Shown here: in pieces, positions 8,977 to 17,645 of the stretch
Layout: each line of letters begins with the position of its first letter
How positions within the stretch are numbered: position 1 is the first letter of the stretch
Source: JAGOFO01 sp964522105
GTDB taxonomy: Bacteria > Myxococcota_A > UBA9042 > DTJE01
Length of the DNA stretch: 64,000 nt
Reading direction: 5' to 3'
NCBI GenBank assembly: GCA_964522105.1
Contig: CAZFVA010000013.1
Coordinates: forward strand, 20,974 to 84,973
Translations under genes and position numbers: made by a program
Notes under the pieces: generated by a model
Databases searched by the model: none
Seen by the model: only the letters and a program-made list of their open reading frames with translations
Told to the model about the DNA's origin: nothing

Positions 8977-10980
8977 ATGCAGTCAAATCGAATCGTGGTT
9001 CTCGGCGGCGTCTGTATGGTGGCCATGGCGGTGGCCGGATATGGCTGCGGCAACGATACAGGGCCGGTGCTGAACCTGGATGCCGTTGATGTTGCCGGCG
9101 ACCAGGTTACTGTTGATGATGACGGTAATCCTGTTGATATAGCGGTCAGTGATCGGGGACAGGATTCAGGCGTTGATACGACCAATCCCCCGGACGAATC
9201 TTCCGGGAGTGATACCGGTGTTGACGATACCGCTGTTGACGCACCGCAATGTACAGATTCGGCTCAATGTCCGTTTGGTAAGATCTGTCTTGACCGACAG
9301 TGTGTGTCCGGGTGCAATGGCGACCGGGACTGCGCGAGCGGGCTTCACTGTAATCCAGAATCGCTGCCGCACGGATTTTGCGCTGAATGTTTAATTGATA
9401 ACCATTGTGACGTCGGCGCGAACGAAAAGTGCAGTGGCGGGGTTTGTGTGGCGACGTGCCGCAGCAGCGATGACTGCGCCGAAATTCCCCTGACTCCGTA
9501 TTGTGAAACGACTTCCGGGCTATGTGTTTCGTGCCTTTCTGACAGCGTCTGTCCCAGGGGCAAGCTGTGCATTGATTTCCAGTGTAAGCCCGGTTGCCGG
9601 TCCGATCGGGATTGTCCCGAGGATCTGCGGTGTGACCCGAAAGTTGCCCCGGATGGCGACTGCTTCACGTGTGTGCAGGACGCAGATTGTGGCCTTAAGG
9701 TCTGTCAGGATCACCAGTGCGTGATCGATTGCTCGGTTGTCACTTGTCCTATCAATAAGCCGGTGTGCGATCCGGAAACAGGTATTTGCCTGCAGTGCCT
9801 GAAAAAGTCTGATTGTTCCACTGGAAATCTGTGCCTTGGAAATAATTGCGTACCGGGCTGCGAGATTGATGACGACTGTGCCAGGGGGCTGTATTGCGCC
9901 CAGGGGTCATGTGTAGAGTGCACTAAGGACGACCATTGTTCAGATGGTATGAAATGTCGTGCAAACACATGTACGTCCGGGGAATGTTACAAGGACAGCG
10001 ACTGTTCGAATGGCAGCTATTGCCATCCTCTGCTGAATTCCTGCGAGACCCTGCCATCGGAATACTGTGCTTCCAACAATGACTGCGCATCGGTTATACC
10101 CGGATTACTGGATAATTATTGTGACCCGCTGACACGCGAATGTATTCCGTCATGTCTGGCGGCGGCGTTCTGCCTTGATCTGTTTGGAAGCGGGCGTAAC
10201 GTTTGTGTGGAAGGCGGTTGCTACGGTTGTGGTACGAACTCTGATTGTGCCGGGGTGCGCTGTGACCCGGTTGACCGCTGGTGTCGGGCCTGCAGCAGTG
10301 ACGTTTCCTGCGCTGTCCCCGGTTGGCATTGTGCTGACGATGGCGCGTGTTACGAGTGTTTGCACGACGGTCAGTGTACATATCCTTCCGTGTGCGATGA
10401 AGAGGGCGGTAACAGGTGCGTGGAATGTCTGACCAGTGATGATTGTGTGGCACCTTCCAAGCCGATCTGTGGCAAGTCCAAGACCTGTATTGCGGCATGT
10501 TCGGATCAGTGTTCAGGTACTCAGAAGATCTGTAATCCTGACGACACCACGGAACCGATTTCTATTCTGTCATGTGGTGACTGGGATGATGATCCGTGCA
10601 AGGAATATGGCAATTCGTCAGGTTGTGGAACCGGGGCGTCGTGCCGTACTCAGGTCAGCGGTCAGGGCCTTTGTGTCTGTCAGAATGAGTGTACGTCAGG
10701 TCAGAAATTCTGTGAGCAGAACGTCACTGACACAACATTGACCTGTGCCCAGAATGCCTCAAGCGGATGCTGGTATCTTTCCACCGGTTACTGTGGAACC
10801 GGCGAGGTCTGCAGCAGTGGTACCTGTGTATGTTCAAATGAATGTACGATCGGGCAGAAGATGTGCAATTCGACGACCGTGTCCTGGAAGTGCGAAGAAG
10901 ACTACTACACTCAATGCCCGGCCTGGTTCACTTATACCTGCAACAGCGGGTACACATGTAAGAATGGGATCTGCCAGTAG
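8977..10980 (+). CDS. Cys-rich repeat lipoprotein with Asp-rich linker
   Basis: The product has 667 residues. An N-terminal hydrophobic segment ends in AGYGC, a possible but non-canonical lipobox (no Leu at -3). Residues about 28-90 form an Asp/Val/Thr/Ser-rich linker almost without basic residues. The rest is a series of Cys-rich modules of the type C-x(4)-DC-x(n)-C, with spacings such as DSDCSNGSYC, and later CxNxCTxGQKxC modules. They resemble the repeats of the giant protein upstream and disulfide-bonded myxobacterial surface proteins. The start at 8977 has an AGAGGT site. The predicted role is an outer-membrane-anchored extracellular binding or adhesion protein; no catalytic domain is recognisable. 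It ends 12 nt from the convergent thioesterase gene. Confidence 0.85.
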   Translation: MQSNRIVVLGGVCMVAMAVAGYGCGNDTGPVLNLDAVDVAGDQVTVDDDGNPVDIAVSDRGQDSGVDTTNPPDESSGSDTGVDDTAVDAPQCTDSAQCPFGKICLDRQCVSGCNGDRDCASGLHCNPESLPHGFCAECLIDNHCDVGANEKCSGGVCVATCRSSDDCAEIPLTPYCETTSGLCVSCLSDSVCPRGKLCIDFQCKPGCRSDRDCPEDLRCDPKVAPDGDCFTCVQDADCGLKVCQDHQCVIDCSVVTCPINKPVCDPETGICLQCLKKSDCSTGNLCLGNNCVPGCEIDDDCARGLYCAQGSCVECTKDDHCSDGMKCRANTCTSGECYKDSDCSNGSYCHPLLNSCETLPSEYCASNNDCASVIPGLLDNYCDPLTRECIPSCLAAAFCLDLFGSGRNVCVEGGCYGCGTNSDCAGVRCDPVDRWCRACSSDVSCAVPGWHCADDGACYECLHDGQCTYPSVCDEEGGNRCVECLTSDDCVAPSKPICGKSKTCIAACSDQCSGTQKICNPDDTTEPISILSCGDWDDDPCKEYGNSSGCGTGASCRTQVSGQGLCVCQNECTSGQKFCEQNVTDTTLTCAQNASSGCWYLSTGYCGTGEVCSSGTCVCSNECTIGQKMCNSTTVSWKCEEDYYTQCPAWFTYTCNSGYTCKNGICQ

Positions 10981-10992
10981 GTAGGTCCCCCA

Positions 10993-11439
10993 CTATTTCC
11001 TGACCAGTTCGCGCGCCTTTTCCCACAGTTTTCTGTCTTCGTCGGTCTTTGGCTCCAGGATAATCCCGTGTGGACAGGCGTTCGTGTTTTCATCGACATG
11101 TACAAAAGTTATGAAGCCATCAACAATTGCTTCGTAATCATTTCTGCGGATTGCAGCTTCTATGTACGTGATTATGCTGGTTTTTCCGGCATATACTGAT
11201 GTGCTCCAGAATCTGATGATGTCACCCAGCCTGACCGGTTTTGTAAAAAGAAGGCCATGAATTTTCAGACAGACCAGGTTTGTCGGTCTGATAAGGTAAG
11301 TTGCCGCCACGAAACCGGATTCGACAAACCATTCGGCCGTTCTTCCCGCAAAAAGGGTTCCGTGATGGTTGATGTCTTCTGATTTCACCAGTCGGTGCGT
11401 GACGAAACGCGGGAATTCTGCATCAGCAATCTTATTCAC
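10993..11439 (-). CDS. Hotdog-fold acyl-CoA thioesterase (YciA/BFIT-like)
   Basis: This protein of 148 residues starts at a GTG with a GGAG site 8 nt upstream. The N-terminal half carries NHHGTLFAGRTAEWFVESG, matching the N-x-x-G-T-L-F-G-G motif of hexameric hotdog thioesterases, where the conserved Asn/Asp and the following helix form the active site. A second conserved strand (GDIIRFWSTSVYAGKTSI) follows. Enzymes of this family hydrolyse acyl-CoAs in the cytosol and help recycle CoA. The exact chain-length preference cannot be read from sequence. It is monocistronic and divergent from the AI-2E permease gene. Confidence 0.85.
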   Translation of the reverse strand: MNKIADAEFPRFVTHRLVKSEDINHHGTLFAGRTAEWFVESGFVAATYLIRPTNLVCLKIHGLLFTKPVRLGDIIRFWSTSVYAGKTSIITYIEAAIRRNDYEAIVDGFITFVHVDENTNACPHGIILEPKTDEDRKLWEKARELVRK

Positions 11440-11597
11440 GTTGTTATCTCCAGTTCAGCATCCATAAGTTCCCGGGCAGCATATCCGAAAGTCCGTTCCT
11501 GCTCCAGTGTCACATGAATTTAAGGCGTTATCTGTGAGGCCTGATTTAAAAGAAGTACAATGGCCCTGTTTTGATTTGCCTGGCGGGTGTTTTGAAT

Positions 11598-12689
11598 ATG
11601 TCTGATACGCAGCCGCATATGGATTCGCTTGATGACGATCCCAACCTGACGGCGGAACTGTTTCCGCCCTCAAGGACCGAGTCAATTCGCAATAATCTTC
11701 GGCTGTTGACGGCTTCAGGTGTCATTCTGGCATGTCTGGCGACAGGCTATACACTGTACGCGCTTTCCTCGATCCTGGTGCCTCTGGTTCTGGCTTTCGT
11801 TCTTACTTACCTGGTGTCCCCGGTCGTTACATTTTTCAGCAAGAAGCTGCATATGGGGCATATTTTCGGCGTCGTTCTGGCGATGCTGGTTGCTGCCGGT
11901 TTTGTGTTTCTGGTCGGGTACATGATTGCATATTCGGTTTCAGAGGCCATCGATGGATGGCCGGCCTATCAGCTTAGATTTACAGATCTGGTCGATGCGA
12001 TTCTGAAGTGGCTCAAGGTGCATGGCTGGATTGATGCAAAATTGCTCAAGCAGGGTTATCTGGCGTTGTTGCCGGTGTCCAGCGGTGAAATTGCCATCAG
12101 TGCAGTGGGACGCCTTGTCACCTGGATGAGCAGTCTTTTCATGGTCATCGTTTTTGTTTTTTTCATGCTCATTGGTCAGCCATTGCGGCAGGGCAGGAGC
12201 AGCGAACTGCTTGATGAGATAGATGACAGGGTTAAAAAGTACCTTCTGGTCAAAACAGCAATGGCGGTGATAACCGGCCTGCTGGTTGGATTGACCTTGA
12301 GTCTGATTGGCGTCGATCTGGCCATATTGTTTGGAGTTATAGCTTTCCTGTTGAGCTTCATTCCGACTTTTGGAGGGATTATTGCCACAGTATTGCCGTT
12401 TATGCTGGCGATGGTGCAGTTTGACGGCTGGGTGGCGCCTCTTCTGGTTCTTGCGATTCCCGGTTCTATTCAATTGATCATAGGAACATTTATTGAACCG
12501 CAGATACTGGGTGACAGGCTTCATGTTCACCCGGTTGTGATTCTATTTTCCCTGGTGTTGTGGGGTTTGATCTGGGGACTTCCCGGTATGCTGATGGCGG
12601 CACCCCTTACCGCAATAATTAAGATTATTTTCAGTCATATCGAGACCACAAAACCTGTGGCAAGGATTATTGAAGGTCATTTCCCATAG
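11598..12689 (+). CDS. AI-2E family permease (PF01594-like)
   Basis: The product has 363 residues from the ATG at 11598; a TTG at 11571 would add nine residues and is less likely. It has the typical layout of this family: two or three N-terminal membrane helices (LVLAFVLTYLVSPVV region), a long middle part, then a cluster of C-terminal helices with the conserved FGVIAFLLSFIPTFGGIIATVLP segment. Members are inner-membrane exporters or channels. The AI-2 link holds for only a few of them, and others act as Na+/H+ antiporters, so the substrate is unknown. The gene ends 30 nt before glnA and probably shares its transcript. A weak promoter-like element (TACAAT at 11556) lies upstream. Confidence 0.85.
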   Translation: MSDTQPHMDSLDDDPNLTAELFPPSRTESIRNNLRLLTASGVILACLATGYTLYALSSILVPLVLAFVLTYLVSPVVTFFSKKLHMGHIFGVVLAMLVAAGFVFLVGYMIAYSVSEAIDGWPAYQLRFTDLVDAILKWLKVHGWIDAKLLKQGYLALLPVSSGEIAISAVGRLVTWMSSLFMVIVFVFFMLIGQPLRQGRSSELLDEIDDRVKKYLLVKTAMAVITGLLVGLTLSLIGVDLAILFGVIAFLLSFIPTFGGIIATVLPFMLAMVQFDGWVAPLLVLAIPGSIQLIIGTFIEPQILGDRLHVHPVVILFSLVLWGLIWGLPGMLMAAPLTAIIKIIFSHIETTKPVARIIEGHFP

Positions 12690-12719
12690 TTCGTGGCTTG
12701 TAACCAATCTGGAGGTTTT

Positions 12720-14150
12720 ATGTTTTCAACGATTCGAGAGCTTTTTGCCTATGTTCGCAAGGAAGATGTCAGGACGGTTGATTTGAAATTTTCGTCACTT
12801 CTTGGCAAAGCGCATCATGTGACTATCCCTGCCAGAAGAATGACTGAGTCATTATGGGAAAACGGGGTTGGTTTTGATGGTTCGAACATGCCCGGTTTCA
12901 AGACGGTTGAGTCCGGGGACATGGTTGTAGTTCCTGATATTACGACGGCATTCATCGACCCTTTCTTTGATGAAAAAACGTTGTCCATGATTTGCGGCGT
13001 GTATGAGGCTGGTACTCTGGAGCCTTTCCCGCGTGATCCGAGGGGAATTCTTCGTAAAGCCTGTGAATACATGACTTCGACCGGGATTGCCGATGACGCC
13101 AAATTCGGTCCCGAATATGAGTTCTATCTTGCTGATGATGTGAAGGTAACGACAGGTTGCGCCGAAGTGTCGTCGCGTATTATCTGTCGCGAAGGACAGC
13201 TTTCAGCGGCTGAAGGACATCGTGAACCGGTCACAATTTCCCCGGGGCGCGGCTATCACTCATGCCCGCCGCAGGACGCTTTTTTCAATATCAGAAATCA
13301 GATGGTCGTCATGCTTGAAGAGGCTGGTGTGGCCGTCAAATATCATCATCACGAGGTTGGTTCTGTCGGCCAGCAGGAGATTGAGGTCGATATGGCCAGT
13401 CCGATGCGGTCGGCTGATGTCGCCTTTCTGGTAAAGTATTTTGTAAAGATGATAGCCAGAAAGCACAGCATGGTCGCGACCTTCATGCCAAAGCCGTTCT
13501 ACGGCGAGGCCGGCAGCGGAATGCATTTCCATCAGCACCTGTTTAAAGGCGGCGAGCCTGTCTTTTTCGATGAAAAAGGTTATGCAGGCCTGTCGAAGGC
13601 CGCGTTGTCATATGTTGCGGGGCTTCTGTTCCACGCGCCCGCGTTGCTGGCGATCACCAATCCCTCAACCAATTCATATTGCAGGCTTGTTCCAGGCTTT
13701 GAGGCCCCGGTGAACGCGTTCTTCTCGCTTGGTAACCGCAGCGCTGCAATTCGTATTCCGAAGTACGCAACCAGGCCCGACAAGAAGCGCATCGAATTCA
13801 GGACCCCGGACGGCACGTGTAATCCGTATCTGGCAGAGGCTGCAATGCTGATGGCCGGTCTTGATGGCATAATTAAAGGCATGGACCCGACAGCCCTCGG
13901 TTTCGGGCCTTACGACACCAACGTGTTCGCCATGTCGCCGGAAGAACGCTGTTCCAAGATTAAGCCGCTTCCAGGAAGTCTTGCAGAATCGTTGCAGGGC
14001 CTTGAAAAAGACCATGATTTCCTGACGGCTGGTGGTGTATTCTCTGAGTCGTTGATTTCAGACTGGATTTCCATCCGGACCAGGGCTGATGTAGATGCTT
14101 TGAGGGAACGCCCGCATCCGTGGGAGATTCAATCCTATCTCGATTGCTGA
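12720..14150 (+). CDS. glnA: Type I glutamine synthetase
   Basis: The enzyme (476 residues) makes glutamine from glutamate, ammonia and ATP in the cytosol. The ATG at 12720 is preceded by TCTGGAGG and is preferred over a GTG at 12693. Family landmarks are the N-terminal beta-grasp with GFDGSNMPGF, the metal-site segment FGPEYEFYL, GSGMHFHQHL, the NRSAAIRIP loop near residue 339 and the RIEFRTPDGTCNPY segment. In the region where proteobacterial enzymes carry the adenylylation Tyr (NLYDLPPEE), this protein reads NVFAMSPEE, with Phe at about residue 403. Adenylylation control at this site is therefore unlikely. It sits between the AI-2E permease and two hydrolase genes on the same strand. Confidence 0.93.
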   Translation: MFSTIRELFAYVRKEDVRTVDLKFSSLLGKAHHVTIPARRMTESLWENGVGFDGSNMPGFKTVESGDMVVVPDITTAFIDPFFDEKTLSMICGVYEAGTLEPFPRDPRGILRKACEYMTSTGIADDAKFGPEYEFYLADDVKVTTGCAEVSSRIICREGQLSAAEGHREPVTISPGRGYHSCPPQDAFFNIRNQMVVMLEEAGVAVKYHHHEVGSVGQQEIEVDMASPMRSADVAFLVKYFVKMIARKHSMVATFMPKPFYGEAGSGMHFHQHLFKGGEPVFFDEKGYAGLSKAALSYVAGLLFHAPALLAITNPSTNSYCRLVPGFEAPVNAFFSLGNRSAAIRIPKYATRPDKKRIEFRTPDGTCNPYLAEAAMLMAGLDGIIKGMDPTALGFGPYDTNVFAMSPEERCSKIKPLPGSLAESLQGLEKDHDFLTAGGVFSESLISDWISIRTRADVDALRERPHPWEIQSYLDC

Positions 14151-14192
14151 TCGCTGGCGGCAAACTGACTATTCATGCAGGGAGAATTCGTA

Positions 14193-15125
14193 ATGCAGTC
14201 TTCGGAATTCACGTTCAAGGACACGGATAATGTTGAAGTTCACGTACATCGCTGGCTTCCTGATGGCGATGTCCGGGCAGTTATTCAGGTATCCCACGGG
14301 ATGCAGGAGCCTGCGTACAGGTACGCTTCGTTTGCCGCTGACATGACTGCGGCTGGATACGCTGTCTATGCCAACGATCATCGCGGTCACGGTAAGACAT
14401 TGATCGATGGCTTGAAAGGCAAGCTTGGTGCCGGTGGCTGGCAGTCGGTCCTGACGGCCATGACGCAGTTGACGGCGCTGATTCGCGAACAGAATCCGGG
14501 AAAGCAGGTCTTTCTGCTTGGACATTCATGGGGATCGTTCCTTTCGCAGGCTTATATGCAGTCATTTGGCGCCAGGATCGACGGTTGTATCCTGTCGGGA
14601 TCAAATGGCAGCAATCCACTGGTGGCTGTTGGTTATTTGATTGCGAAAGCAGTTGTCGGCATCAAGGGCGCGGACACAACTGCCGCATTGCTGGATAACC
14701 TGACGTTTGCCGGATACAACAAGGGTTTTGCTGACTCTGACACAGGCCTGGACTGGTTGTCGCGGGACAAAAAGGTCGTGCAGGAATATTTCGATGATCC
14801 GGAATGTGGCGCCCCGTTTCCGAACGGCTTTTTCCTGCAGTTGTTGTCATTGCTGAAGACGGTCTGGAATACGGCAAATGAAAAGAAGATTCCGTCCGGG
14901 CTGCCTGTTTATATTTTTGCCGGTGATGCCGACCCCGTCGGCCTTAAAGGCAAAGGCGTCAAGGCATTGTACGAGCGCTATCGGAAGAATGGTCTGACCG
15001 ACGTTTCAATGCGGTTGTATCCCGGTGGCCGTCACGAGATGCTTAATGAAACCAACCGCGACGAAGTTGTTGCAGAACTGCTGAAGTGGCTCGATTTCCA
15101 CGTTTGTCGCGACGGATCAAACTGA
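14193..15125 (+). CDS. Alpha/beta hydrolase, monoacylglycerol-lipase type (S33 / Hydrolase_4)
   Basis: This is a 310-residue hydrolase. The ATG at 14193 is used because GGGAG lies upstream; an in-frame ATG at 14175 has none. The core is a classical alpha/beta fold: an oxyanion-hole segment VSHGMQEPAYRY, NDHRGHGKT, the nucleophile elbow GHSWGS with Ser112, the acid Asp247 in GDADPVG and His281 in GGRHEMLNE. This is the pattern of lysophospholipase/monoacylglycerol lipase-like enzymes that hydrolyse lipid esters. No signal peptide is seen, so it should act in the cytosol. It lies 42 nt after glnA and 37 nt before the nitrilase-family gene. Confidence 0.87.
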   Translation: MQSSEFTFKDTDNVEVHVHRWLPDGDVRAVIQVSHGMQEPAYRYASFAADMTAAGYAVYANDHRGHGKTLIDGLKGKLGAGGWQSVLTAMTQLTALIREQNPGKQVFLLGHSWGSFLSQAYMQSFGARIDGCILSGSNGSNPLVAVGYLIAKAVVGIKGADTTAALLDNLTFAGYNKGFADSDTGLDWLSRDKKVVQEYFDDPECGAPFPNGFFLQLLSLLKTVWNTANEKKIPSGLPVYIFAGDADPVGLKGKGVKALYERYRKNGLTDVSMRLYPGGRHEMLNETNRDEVVAELLKWLDFHVCRDGSN

Positions 15126-15162
15126 GCACCGTTGCCGCCGCAATATTGATGAAAAGTCACTT

Positions 15163-15957
15163 ATGAAAATCGGCTTTATTCAGACATTACCTTTTCGCAT
15201 GGACGTCGCCGGGAATCTTGATGCCCTGGAATTTGCGCTTGATTCCGGTGGGTTACATGCAGATTTGTGGGTTCTGCCCGAGTTGTTTACAACGGGTTAT
15301 CTGTTTTGCGACAGGGCCGAACTGCTGTCTGTGGCACAGGCAGCCGACGGCCGGACAGCCGATCGCCTGCACAAAGTCGCTGTCAGGCATTCCAGTTCGT
15401 TCGTTGCCGGTTTTGCTGAAAGTGCCGGTGGCCATGTTTTCAATTCTGCGATGGCTGTAGACGGCGATGGCCTGAAGGCCGTTTACCGAAAAACCCATCT
15501 CTTTGACAATGAAAAAAAGTGGTTCGAGCCGGGCGATTCCGGTTTCGTTGTCACGCGCCTGGCCGGTGTTCAGGTCGGTATCATGATTTGTTACGACTGG
15601 CGGTTTCCGGAGTCAGCCCGGACACTTGCGCTTGCTGGCGCGCAAATCATCGCACATCCTTCCAACCTGGTCCTGAAGACGTGCCAGGACGCGATGGTGA
15701 CCAGGGCACTTGAAAACGGGGTCTTCACGGTGACTGCCAATCGGGTCGGCATGGAATCTGTTGGCGGGGTATCTGCGGCCTTCACAGGCAGGTCCAGGAT
15801 AGTGGCGCCGGACGGTTCCATCCTGGCCGAAGGGGCTGTCGATGCTGCCGACATGAAGGTCGTTGAAATAGATCCTGAAGTGGCCCTGGACAAGACGGTA
15901 ACCGGAAGAAATAATTTGTTTTCTGACCGCAGGCCTGACATGTATCGACTTGGTTGA
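15163..15957 (+). CDS. Carbon-nitrogen hydrolase (nitrilase superfamily, omega-amidase-like)
   Basis: The product has 264 residues. The catalytic triad of the superfamily is complete: Glu40 in LPELFTTGY, Lys110 in YRKTHLF and Cys143 in MICYDWRFPE. A second conserved Glu lies in KWFEPGD. The WVLPELFTTGY and CYDWRFPE forms are typical of the omega-amidase/YafV-like branch, which deaminates alpha-ketoglutaramate, the keto form of glutamine. The branch assignment is inference, but the position two genes after glnA fits a role in glutamine-related amide metabolism. It is cytosolic. Confidence 0.88.
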   Translation: MKIGFIQTLPFRMDVAGNLDALEFALDSGGLHADLWVLPELFTTGYLFCDRAELLSVAQAADGRTADRLHKVAVRHSSSFVAGFAESAGGHVFNSAMAVDGDGLKAVYRKTHLFDNEKKWFEPGDSGFVVTRLAGVQVGIMICYDWRFPESARTLALAGAQIIAHPSNLVLKTCQDAMVTRALENGVFTVTANRVGMESVGGVSAAFTGRSRIVAPDGSILAEGAVDAADMKVVEIDPEVALDKTVTGRNNLFSDRRPDMYRLG

Positions 15958-15979
15958 CCACGGGCTGATTTTGAAAAGA

Positions 15980-17503
15980 TTAAAGGTCGGTACTGTTTAG
16001 AATCGACCATCCCAGTGTGTCCAGTCCAATCGTACCTTCGGAATCTGAAGTCACCGCAACGACGACAATTCCGGCGTCCGTGCCGGTGCCGTTAAGACCA
16101 ATCCCTTTGAAATCAATTGAAGAAGTCTGGCGGCCTGCCGGGGAATCCTGATGATGAACCGTGCTGTGCGCCCAGGCTTTGTTTTTTCGCCACATGTACC
16201 TTAACTGGCCTGCTGAAATCGTCTGGTCCGGGCCGGAAACTGTGACGGCCAGGTCTGAAAACATGATGTGTGGCCGGCCGCTTGAATCGATTACCATTTC
16301 TGGCCATGCACCTGTCATTCTGTTGCCTGCGCCACCTGTGTAACCGTCGTTTTCAACTACAACCGATTCGGTCTTGAACAGGTTGTTTGTGTCCCTGTAT
16401 GTGTATTTCAGGCTGGAAGACAGCAGGAATCCGTCGTCTGACGTGACTGTCTGGTTCCACGCGACTCCTTCACGGTTATAGCTGCCGATGGTGAAGGATA
16501 CGCCAAATTCAGAAGGGGTAACATCTGGAATCTGTTGCTTTTCCCATGCCGAGCCGGTGTAGTGAGCGACCCAGACTTCAAGTTCGTTTGATACGTTTTT
16601 CCTGGTGTAACCTACATAAAGCAGGCCTTCGTCGGATATTGCCACTCCGGCCACGTCCTGCATCGCAGTGTCGGCAGGTGGATGGCTGGCTTTGTCAAAA
16701 CCTGTGCCGTTGTACGTGGCGTTTATCCACTGCATTGTGCCGCCGGCCGGTCGTCCCCTGAAGACCAGATGTATCTTGTTGTCACGGCCGATCATGGCTC
16801 CGAAATTTTCGATCTGGCTGTATTCCGCGCCAAGGTCAACCGGAGTCCACTCGATAAGTCCACCACCGACCGTTGTCATCTGAAACCCGGTGGATGTCTG
16901 ATTGATGACAATCGGTATGCAGTCTTCATAAACAAGGGACGGATGCATCAGCGCGGGCTCGTCCGTGTCCGATTCCTGGTACAGCGTTACCCTTGAAGGC
17001 GGCGTATCAATATCAGGGGGATTTGCAAGGTCGATTTCAGAAAAAATCAGCGATGTCGAGAACTTCTGATTTTGATCCAGTATCTTGTCCACGAAGACCA
17101 CGCCCATTTTTCCACATTCATTGACCGCAACAGCCTGATGATCGTCTTTTGTCAGCGTCGTAAATTGATTGCGGCCGGTCGCGTCCGTTGAAGCGTAATC
17201 AAGCCTGAACATACCCCTGGTCACAATGGCAGGCACGTCCGGCATCCCGCTGTCATCTGGCGTGTCGCTGACGTCAGTCGCGTCAATGATTTCCTGGTCG
17301 ATGTCGCCGGTCATATCCCCCGGGGTGTCGGTGGATACATCAATAATATCAAATTCTTGCGAATCAATTTCCGAGTCCGCAGTCATTGAATCAGAGATAG
17401 TGTCTGTAGCAGGTGGTTCGCTTGATTTGCAACCAGGTGATGACAGCGCGATCAACGTTATTGCAAACGGCAGAAATACCGGCACAAAAAGGCGTTTTTT
17501 CAT
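15980..17503 (-). CDS. Secreted lipoprotein with Asp-rich linker, unknown beta-propeller-like domain
   Basis: The product has 507 residues from the ATG at 17503 (MKKRLFVP). An upstream extension of 88 residues has no signal-like features and is rejected. The signal peptide ends in SSPGC, a probable lipobox, with Lys at +2. Residues about 25-90 are Asp/Thr/Ser/Glu-rich. The remainder shows repeated strand patterns with phrases such as GRDNKIHLVFRG, ISDEGLLYVGYTR and DSSGRPHIMFSD, spaced like blades of a seven-bladed beta-propeller or BNR/sialidase-like repeats; this fold is inferred. Function is unknown. It is divergent from the two-component genes and may share their regulatory region. Confidence 0.8.
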   Translation of the reverse strand: MKKRLFVPVFLPFAITLIALSSPGCKSSEPPATDTISDSMTADSEIDSQEFDIIDVSTDTPGDMTGDIDQEIIDATDVSDTPDDSGMPDVPAIVTRGMFRLDYASTDATGRNQFTTLTKDDHQAVAVNECGKMGVVFVDKILDQNQKFSTSLIFSEIDLANPPDIDTPPSRVTLYQESDTDEPALMHPSLVYEDCIPIVINQTSTGFQMTTVGGGLIEWTPVDLGAEYSQIENFGAMIGRDNKIHLVFRGRPAGGTMQWINATYNGTGFDKASHPPADTAMQDVAGVAISDEGLLYVGYTRKNVSNELEVWVAHYTGSAWEKQQIPDVTPSEFGVSFTIGSYNREGVAWNQTVTSDDGFLLSSSLKYTYRDTNNLFKTESVVVENDGYTGGAGNRMTGAWPEMVIDSSGRPHIMFSDLAVTVSGPDQTISAGQLRYMWRKNKAWAHSTVHHQDSPAGRQTSSIDFKGIGLNGTGTDAGIVVVAVTSDSEGTIGLDTLGWSILNSTDL

Positions 17504-17584
17504 CAAAAAATACCCCGCAACAGGAGCTGAAGTTGAAATAAAGTTACGCATCCACGGTATCATTACACCGCTATTGGCGCAAGC

Positions 17585-17600
17585 TGGCCGGAATTTTGCA
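17585..17600 (+). promoter_or_regulatory. Candidate sigma-54 (-24/-12) promoter of the two-component operon
   Basis: TGGCCGGAATTTTGCA matches the sigma-54 consensus TGGCACG-N4-TTGCA except at two positions, with exact spacing of the GG and GC pairs. The predicted start is near 17611, 35 nt before the TTG start codon of the kinase gene. The operon encodes a sigma-54 activator, so autoregulation is plausible. Confidence 0.55.
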
Positions 17601-17645
17601 GTACAAGAGCTTGTTATTTGTTGAATCTCCTGTGGGGAAATTGGT

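Noticed and set aside
17427..17466. Two TTGCAA palindromes upstream of the kinase promoter as enhancer sites
   Set aside because: They are only six bases long, lie within a coding region and differ from the dyads at 28.4 kb, so chance is likely.
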